Source: Arctic95D-9 sp035967665
Lineage (GTDB): Bacteria > Verrucomicrobiota > Verrucomicrobiia > Verrucomicrobiales > DEV007
Reading direction: 5' to 3'
DNA: 64,000 nt
Assembly: GCA_035967665.1 (NCBI GenBank)
Contig: JAYWLB010000041.1
Span: 62,001-126,000, forward strand
Made by a program: the position numbers and the translations under genes. Of this stretch, positions 58,862 through 64,000 are shown piece by piece. A model generated the notes under the pieces. That model had not been told where the DNA came from and searched no databases. It saw only the letters and a list, made by a program, of their open reading frames with translations. Numbering within the stretch: position 1 is the first letter of the stretch; every line of letters starts with the position of its first letter.

Positions 58862-58935
58862 GTGCCGGAAAAATTACTCAATATTATTATTTGTATTTTC
58901 CATAATAATAAGACATATTAGGATGTCTACTTTTC

Positions 58936-59592
58936 ATGCAAAGTAAAATCCATATCATCGATGACAATGAAGCGCTCACAGCACTGCTGGCGAAAACGCT
59001 TTCAAAGTTCGGTTTTCAGCCGGTAGTGGAAAACAATCCACTGCTCGCTCTGAATTCCGTTCGCCATCACATGCCTGATTTGATTCTACTCGACATCATG
59101 ATGCCTGAACGGGACGGCGGAAGGGTACTCGCAGACCTCCGCGCTGATCTTTCTTTGCGCTATATTCCGGTAGTTCTCCTCACCGCTATTGCCCGGGAGG
59201 CCCAGGGCCTGGCTTCAACCGGTGGTATTACCAGCACCGTCGTTGCAAAACCGGTTCAACTGAAAGAACTTCTTCATCTCATCCAGCACGAGATCGAGTC
59301 AAATCAGACCTATCAGCAGCAACAGCGGCCATCTCAACCGTCGATTTCCGGAGAAACGCCTCTGTCTTTCAGCGAAGATTTTGCCGCAGCTGTCCCCGGC
59401 AGTCGAGCTCAGTTGCCTCCGGGTGACGAATCGAACACGGCGGCGGGAAACCGCGATGGCAGTTCATTCTCACCAGCCTCGCCGAACACTGATTTTTCCC
59501 GCGAGACTCCGCAACCGGTCAATCCTTCAACGAGTGCCTTCGGATTCCCGCCAAGGGATGAAGATGCAGACCCTCCTGAAAAAGCCTGGTAA
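58936..59592 (+). CDS. single receiver domain with a long disordered tail
   Basis: 218 residues. Residues 1-122 are an intact receiver: IHIIDDNEAL (acidic pair 9-10), acceptor Asp53 in LLDIMMPERDGG, Thr83 and Lys105 in VAKPVQ. The remaining 95 residues are Gln/Ser/Pro/Thr-rich and unlikely to fold; no output domain is present. Could be a phosphate sink or a chemotaxis-like adaptor. It ends directly against eboE, which is convergent with zero bases between them. Confidence 0.85.
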   Translation: MQSKIHIIDDNEALTALLAKTLSKFGFQPVVENNPLLALNSVRHHMPDLILLDIMMPERDGGRVLADLRADLSLRYIPVVLLTAIAREAQGLASTGGITSTVVAKPVQLKELLHLIQHEIESNQTYQQQQRPSQPSISGETPLSFSEDFAAAVPGSRAQLPPGDESNTAAGNRDGSSFSPASPNTDFSRETPQPVNPSTSAFGFPPRDEDADPPEKAW

Positions 59593-60780
59593 TCAGGCCA
59601 ACCCGTTTTTCCGGAACGCGCCGAGGCACCACTCATACTCGTTAACGAGCTGTGCGACGACATCGTCGGAACGCAGCTCTTGCGGCATGACCTCCCAGGT
59701 GTAGGTCTCCATTTCGAAATGGTGACACCACCCGGGATCTTCTCCCAGCAGTTTCAGAATCCCGTCAATGTGTGAACGGGTGTCTTGAAAGTGTCCACCG
59801 GGTTGCGCGTGAATCGGGATATGAAAATGGACTCGCCATTCATCTCCCGCATCCGCAGCATTCTCTTCATACCACTGAAGCGCTTCCGGAAGATCCTTGA
59901 TGCGATGGACGACTCTCCCGCCCTTACCTACGACCACCTGGTGCAGGTAGACATCATCCTGAAACGCAGCCAACTCTTCGACAGCTTCTCTCGTCGGAAC
60001 CAGCCGGAGCGCTGAACTCAAGTGAATTTTACTGATTCGAATCCCCGCATTGCGAAGGTTTGCAATTGCAGCCCCGGGCTCTTCATACTCAATCGCGAGG
60101 TGGCAGGTGTCGTAATTGATTCCAAGGTTTCTTAATATCCGCTCCTGCTCCGCTGAACCGGAACCTGAGAGCAACTCCTCAAAAAACGCCACTGACTCCC
60201 CGCTTGTTTCGAAAAGCCCAAGTGGCTCGGGCTCCAATCCCAAATGGATATCCCGACCGGTTTTATCACGCAATCTTTCAATGTGATCGCTGCATGATCT
60301 CAGATGCTTAAAAATCGCACTCTTCTGTTCCTTCGCCGATTCAGGCTTGATGAACTCCTTGAATGAGCCGGGCAAAGTACTCACGCTCACAGAACTGTCT
60401 GCAGGAGCGAACTCTGTGATGAGATCAAAAAGCTGATTCGTATAGGTCAGGCGTGCTTCCGAGGTCCAGTCTGGCGCATAGACCTGCTCTTTGACCCGGC
60501 TGCCATGAAAGGTTCCGTAAGGAAACCCGTTCACCGTAAAAACATAGGAATTTGTATCCTCAAGCCACTTCCGGAAACGCCCCCTCTCATCGCCCGATGC
60601 AGCCAACTCTGAAGCGGCATCCGCCCCGAGCCGCAGGCCAATCCCGTAGGGTTGATCACCGGCGACCTGCCTCCTGACTTCATCGGTGTAGCGACTGAGA
60701 CCGCTAAAAGTTTCCTCCCAGGTTTCCCCGCGGTGGATGTTGGTACAGTAGCCTAAATCAATATTATGCTTCAATCGCAT
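59593..60780 (-). CDS. eboE: EboE-like metabolite-traffic protein (TIM barrel)
   Basis: Start at MRLKHNIDLGYCTNIHRGETWEE, the family N-terminus; a longer reading adds 13 residues. 395 residues in a xylose-isomerase-like TIM barrel: LGLEPEPLGLFETSGE, NYDTCHLAIEYEEP, ISKIHLSSALRL and WRVHFHIPIHAQPGG. In other bacteria eboA-F form a cluster moving terpenoid or indole-type precursors to the periplasm. Only eboE is present in this window; the synthase-like HpnD gene lies 20 kb away and is not linked. Confidence 0.75.
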   Translation of the reverse strand: MRLKHNIDLGYCTNIHRGETWEETFSGLSRYTDEVRRQVAGDQPYGIGLRLGADAASELAASGDERGRFRKWLEDTNSYVFTVNGFPYGTFHGSRVKEQVYAPDWTSEARLTYTNQLFDLITEFAPADSSVSVSTLPGSFKEFIKPESAKEQKSAIFKHLRSCSDHIERLRDKTGRDIHLGLEPEPLGLFETSGESVAFFEELLSGSGSAEQERILRNLGINYDTCHLAIEYEEPGAAIANLRNAGIRISKIHLSSALRLVPTREAVEELAAFQDDVYLHQVVVGKGGRVVHRIKDLPEALQWYEENAADAGDEWRVHFHIPIHAQPGGHFQDTRSHIDGILKLLGEDPGWCHHFEMETYTWEVMPQELRSDDVVAQLVNEYEWCLGAFRKNGLA

Positions 60781-60839
60781 CCGGGAAGGAAACGCATCTC
60801 CACCGCAATCGCAAGGCACAAAGCCTCCTGAAGCGGCCC

Positions 60840-60868
60840 TTCATTTACGCGATTGAATTCTTTACAAT
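60840..60868 (+). promoter_or_regulatory. candidate promoter of the membrane-anchored receiver gene
   Basis: TTCATT (60840-60845), 17-base spacer, TACAAT (60863-60868). The ATG at 60920 leaves a leader of about 45 bases. Confidence 0.35.
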
Positions 60869-60919
60869 TTGATCCTCTAAACCAAGTATCAAGGATCCCT
60901 TCAACTTATAAAAAATCCC

Positions 60920-61804
60920 ATGAGCCTTGAACTCTCCGAAGAAAACAATCCCCTCGATGCCCCGCCCACCCCTGGTCTGACCGGAATCCTGGTGGTCGAT
61001 GAAGATCCCGCCTTTCAGCTCGGGCTTAAAACATTTCTCCGGGAATACGTCGGGTTCGAGAACGTTTTCACGGCCCGAAGCGGAGCGGAGGCGATCGACT
61101 TTATTGAAGCTGAACCCTCCATCGAGATGGTGACGCTCGATCAACACATGCCTGAGATGACGGGCATAGAGGTGCTGCACGAACTGACAGCGATCGCAAC
61201 CCGCCCCCTCAGCGTCATGATGATTACCGGAAGCCGTTCCGCAGATCTGGAGGCTGAATTCCGATCCATGGGAACTTCTCAAATTCTCACCAATCACTTC
61301 ATCACCAAACCCATCGAGTTTGAGAGGCTCGAACCCATTGTCATTCAATCCTACGAAGAGTTGCTCGAGGCGAAGCGACCGAAAGTCGTCGAGGAGCCGG
61401 AGGTAGCCCTCCCCTTCGAACCTGAAATTACCGTTTCAAGAGTGAACGACAAACTCGATGAACACTCTCAGAAACTCGACGAAATCAACACCCGGCTCGA
61501 AACGGTTCAACGAAGACAAAAATCGGGAATCTGGAAACTGCTCGTCATTGCTGCGATCATTTGGCTGGCTTCACAATTCGGGCTCTTCAAATCAATGGAA
61601 CCCGGATGGAATAAGGTAAAAGAGACCGTGAGAGCGTCATTCGGCGCTTCATCGGCAGCCCCTGCAGCCCCTGCATCTGGCTCCGAATCTCCCGCACCTA
61701 TTGAAAAGAGCACTGCTCCGGAGGAATCTGCGCCAGTGGCCCCGAAAGCGAAGGGCAAGGCAAAGGAGACCCCGGAATCTCCGCCGGAAGGGCGCCAGCT
61801 TTAA
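60920..61804 (+). CDS. receiver domain protein with C-terminal coiled coil and membrane helix
   Basis: 294 residues. Residues 20-145 are an intact receiver: ILVVDEDPAF, acceptor Asp74 in MVTLDQHMPEMTG, Lys130 in ITKPIEF. Then a Glu/Pro linker, a coiled coil (VNDKLDEHSQKLDEINTRLE, about 174-198), a single membrane helix (IWKLLVIAAIIWLASQFGLF, 204-223) and an Ala/Pro/Lys-rich extracytoplasmic tail. A response regulator tethered by its C-terminus is unusual. No DNA-binding domain. No adjacent kinase. Confidence 0.82.
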   Translation: MSLELSEENNPLDAPPTPGLTGILVVDEDPAFQLGLKTFLREYVGFENVFTARSGAEAIDFIEAEPSIEMVTLDQHMPEMTGIEVLHELTAIATRPLSVMMITGSRSADLEAEFRSMGTSQILTNHFITKPIEFERLEPIVIQSYEELLEAKRPKVVEEPEVALPFEPEITVSRVNDKLDEHSQKLDEINTRLETVQRRQKSGIWKLLVIAAIIWLASQFGLFKSMEPGWNKVKETVRASFGASSAAPAAPASGSESPAPIEKSTAPEESAPVAPKAKGKAKETPESPPEGRQL

Positions 61805-61824
61805 CCTCCCGCAAGCCGGAGCTC

Positions 61825-61859
61825 TTTCGTTCATTACAAACGAAATCAGCATTTATAAT
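61825..61859 (+). promoter_or_regulatory. promoter with overlapping operator-like dyad
   Basis: tttcgtt (61825-61831) and aacgaaa (61839-61845) are perfect inverted arms with a 7-base centre; a perfect TATAAT follows at 61854-61859. The dyad covers the -35 position. It shares tttcgttcat with the cupredoxin promoter region. Confidence 0.5.
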
Positions 61860-61911
61860 CGAGCTTTGGAAGCTTTTCAGAGATGATGTCGTCGTAATCA
61901 AAACACCTATC

Positions 61912-62316
61912 ATGACCGACGACCCCAACACTCCCGAAAACGAAAACGCCACCGCGCACGAATCAAGCGAACCCGGCTCAGAAAGAACTGAGCCATTTGA
62001 CGACATTTCAAAAGCCGTCAAAGACGCATTCAAAACCGGTTCTGAAGACGCCCGCAAGGCCTTCGAGAAAGCGGTGCCAAAAGCCAAAGATGATATCACC
62101 CGTGGTGTCCACGATATCGCGTATGCCATCGCGTATGCGACTGCATTTGGCGGAGAGCTGCTCAAGGAAATCACCCCGGAGAATATCAACAGAGGGTTCA
62201 GCGAAGGCAGTGAGGCCGGGCGACGCGCCGCCGGTGAAGTCGTGAAACAACGAAGAGAACGGGAAGCGAATCAGGAGGACACTCCGGATTGCGCTCCGGA
62301 GACCTTCCCCGCCTGA
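61912..62316 (+). CDS. hypothetical acidic helical protein
   Basis: 134 residues. The first 35 are acidic and low-complexity; then SKAVKDAFKTGSEDARKAFEKAVPKAKDDI is a charged amphipathic helix and AYAIAYATAFGGELLKE a mildly hydrophobic one. No signal peptide and no motif I can name. Comes under its own promoter and dyad, 107 bases after the receiver gene; convergent with the ThuA gene. Confidence 0.5.
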   Translation: MTDDPNTPENENATAHESSEPGSERTEPFDDISKAVKDAFKTGSEDARKAFEKAVPKAKDDITRGVHDIAYAIAYATAFGGELLKEITPENINRGFSEGSEAGRRAAGEVVKQRREREANQEDTPDCAPETFPA

Positions 62317-62341
62317 TTCGACTGCCGAAATCTGTCAGCAC

Positions 62342-63376
62342 CTATTCGGAAGCAGGAGGCGCCTTAAGCGGAGTTACATCGACAACGCTAACTTCATTCT
62401 CATTGAGCGCCTTTGCCGCGCCAATGGGCAGGGTTACTTCCCCCGTGGCCGCCCATTCAACACCGCGCTTCAGCGTTTCCTGAAATCCGAGACAGGCCAT
62501 TGCAACGGTATTGTGCCCGAGCGTGGTATGAAAAACTCTGCCGGCCCCATAATCGATCGCCATCAGGAGCGGCTCGACCTCTCCGGATCCACCCGTCTCC
62601 TCGCTGGCCTTCGCGGCCGCGAGAACGGTCACATTTTTCGCAGGGCCACGCAGCCTGTCATAGAGTTCGTCTTCCGCGTGTAGCCATTTGCGGGGCAGCC
62701 CTTTTAGAACAGGATGGTCCGCGTCCTGGGTTTCGACCACAAACTCATGGCGGGAACCATGTGATCCCCCTTTGCCGGCAACAGGATCATTCACCCAGCT
62801 TCCCTCCCTCAACCTCAGGTATGGGCCTGAGAGTTCGCTTCGACCGCCCCAACCGCCCACTCCGATCATTTCATTGTAGGCCGGCCATTCGGGAAAGGAA
62901 TTATTGGCGGCATGCACAGCGACAAAGCCACCGCCACCACCGACATAACTTTCAAAGGACTTTTGAACCGCTTCCGGCCAAAGTTCGCCATTGTAGTTGG
63001 AAACAACGACGTCATAAGCTGAAAAATCGGGGCGCCACGCCTCCCACAAAGGAGCTGATTCCGCTTTGGTTTTAGCGGCGTCAGCCTCCCACTTTTTCAT
63101 CGACTCCGCATAGGCTGCTTTCGCTTCGTCCGTTTTCTCTTTGGGAGGTCGAGGCGCTTTCGGCGCAGCCGGCGGGGAGGTGGACACGGTCACCTCAAAC
63201 ACTCCCGACTCTTCCAGAATTTGCGTGAGAACCGGAGTTGTTTCCTGCCATGCGTGATTGTTCTGACCATCAATGATCAAAACGGAAAGTTTCTTTTTCT
63301 CACCGCAACCGGTTATGAAAATCAAAAACACGGCAGCAACCACTGCCAGAAATGCGGAAAACTTTGAAACATGCAT
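62342..63376 (-). CDS. ThuA-domain lipoprotein
   Basis: 344 residues. Lipobox FITGC after a hydrophobic N-terminus (SKFSAFLAVVAAVFLIF). The ThuA-like (glutamine-amidotransferase-like fold) core is LSVLIIDGQNNHAWQETTPVL, YDVVVSNYNGELWPEAVQKSFESYVGGGGGFVAVHAANN, HEFVVETQDADHPVLKGLPRKWLHAEDELYDRL and GRVFHTTLGHNTVA. A lysine/alanine-rich insert (about 68-105) splits the first half. The family is linked to sugar metabolism in PVC bacteria; activity unproven. Confidence 0.88.
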   Translation of the reverse strand: MHVSKFSAFLAVVAAVFLIFITGCGEKKKLSVLIIDGQNNHAWQETTPVLTQILEESGVFEVTVSTSPPAAPKAPRPPKEKTDEAKAAYAESMKKWEADAAKTKAESAPLWEAWRPDFSAYDVVVSNYNGELWPEAVQKSFESYVGGGGGFVAVHAANNSFPEWPAYNEMIGVGGWGGRSELSGPYLRLREGSWVNDPVAGKGGSHGSRHEFVVETQDADHPVLKGLPRKWLHAEDELYDRLRGPAKNVTVLAAAKASEETGGSGEVEPLLMAIDYGAGRVFHTTLGHNTVAMACLGFQETLKRGVEWAATGEVTLPIGAAKALNENEVSVVDVTPLKAPPASE

Positions 63377-63463
63377 CCCGGATCATAGACAGGAGTCTTC
63401 AAAATAAAAACTCCACAATTGCGGATTCTCACGCAACGCCACCGCCCACATCTGACCCACGGT

Positions 63464-64000
63464 TCAGGGCAATTTCAGGAGCCTTACAATTTCGGCAATC
63501 CCATCTTCGTCCCTGTGAACCCCGTGAGGACTGCGACAGACGACCACTTCAGAATCGACCCCCTCGATATGCGAACTCCGGTAGGATACGAGTCCGTCAC
63601 TGCTGTCAATCGGCGAAACCCGTTCCCCCCGGTTGCTGGCAATCACCGAATGATAGTGAATAGCGGGATTCAACGGCTTCAGATAGAGATCGCCGGTAAG
63701 CCTCGATTTCGAACTCAATTGTTCAAGCGAAGTCGTCCTGTCTTCGGCGATCTCCAGTCCCAGCGGAGTCAGCGCGTAACGACTCTGCTCGACAATATCG
63801 GTGGTGAGTCGGGCAAGTTGAGAAGGCACCTGAATCAAGCTGCCGACCAGACCCGCCCCCGGATATGCCGCTACCTTACTGCCTCGATGCGGAGTCGCAC
63901 AAAAGATGACACGACTGATATTGGGCACCGGCTCGTAGTAAAACAACCGTCGCAAAATTTTCCGATCGGCTTCATCGACGTTGAGTTGCTCAATCGGAAC
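63464..64000 (-). CDS. alpha/beta hydrolase, truncated at the window edge
   Basis: Partial: the frame runs off the right end of the window without a start, so at least 178 residues are visible. VIFCATPHRGS is the strand and turn following the nucleophile in lipase/esterase-like hydrolases; SSDGLVSYRSSHIEG has the catalytic Asp and SPHGVHRDEDG the catalytic His. The nucleophilic Ser must lie beyond the edge. Related to PGAP1/triacylglycerol-lipase-like proteins; substrate unknown. Confidence 0.7.
   Translation of the reverse strand, partial: VPIEQLNVDEADRKILRRLFYYEPVPNISRVIFCATPHRGSKVAAYPGAGLVGSLIQVPSQLARLTTDIVEQSRYALTPLGLEIAEDRTTSLEQLSSKSRLTGDLYLKPLNPAIHYHSVIASNRGERVSPIDSSDGLVSYRSSHIEGVDSEVVVCRSPHGVHRDEDGIAEIVRLLKLP

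Overview
The window is about 64 kb of ordinary, gene-dense bacterial chromosome with roughly 60 protein genes, short intergenic gaps and mid-level GC. I see no rRNA, tRNA, CRISPR array or prophage. The gene content points to a Gram-negative bacterium of the PVC group, most likely Verrucomicrobiota: LpxK for lipid A, an alpha2-type glycyl-tRNA synthetase, ThuA and DUF1343 proteins, an SHD1-like repeat protein, a FucP-like MFS pair, and few clear Shine-Dalgarno sites. The phylum call is inference from content, not from a marker phylogeny.

Layout. 1-9.5 kb: gyrB-gyrA, an M42 peptidase, convergent purN, an M29 peptidase, a fluoride channel and a DUF2059 exported protein. 9.6-19 kb: a phosphorus- and signalling-flavoured block with secreted PhoD phosphatase, FHA-adenylate cyclase, orphan pstB, a PhnD-like lipoprotein in an operon with a two-receiver hybrid histidine kinase, and a membrane CTP-dependent kinase-like protein. 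19-31.5 kb: ftsH, an ECF sigma factor with a Fur-box-like palindrome, rph, lpxK, DUF456, an NDH-2 oxidoreductase fused to cNMP-binding and CBS domains, glyS, rpmB, a hypothetical gene, clpS and an esterase. 31.5-32.2 kb: a RAYT-type (IS200-like) transposase between inverted, hairpin-rich REP-like flanks.

32.3-47.8 kb: queH, a beta-lactamase/NamZ-type fusion, pabA/trpG, an FG-GAP protein, a TraB/GumN protein overlapping a glutaredoxin, the operon lepA-lepB-squalene/phytoene synthase-gcvH-like, a MerR-like regulator divergent from a second ECF sigma gene, trmJ and small redox or zinc proteins, and a secretin-N-like exported protein. 47.8-54.5 kb: two paralogous MFS transporters, an unrecognised P-loop ATPase and an SHD1/thioredoxin-fold protein. 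54.6-64 kb: aroD, a HAD phosphatase, a TIGR01777 epimerase, three receiver-domain proteins of unusual architecture around an azurin-like cupredoxin and EboE, a small hypothetical gene, a ThuA lipoprotein and an edge-truncated alpha/beta hydrolase.

The least ordinary signals are (1) a family of degenerate repeats with an exact 22-bp period at three separate intergenic loci (6.7, 22.3 and 35.7 kb); (2) the REP-like flanks of the RAYT gene; (3) the NDH-2-cNMP-CBS fusion; (4) the group of split or membrane-anchored receiver proteins at 57-62 kb; (5) a textbook hairpin plus T-tract inside the coding region after rpmB. I did not find a complete, clearly new multi-gene defence or mobile system.
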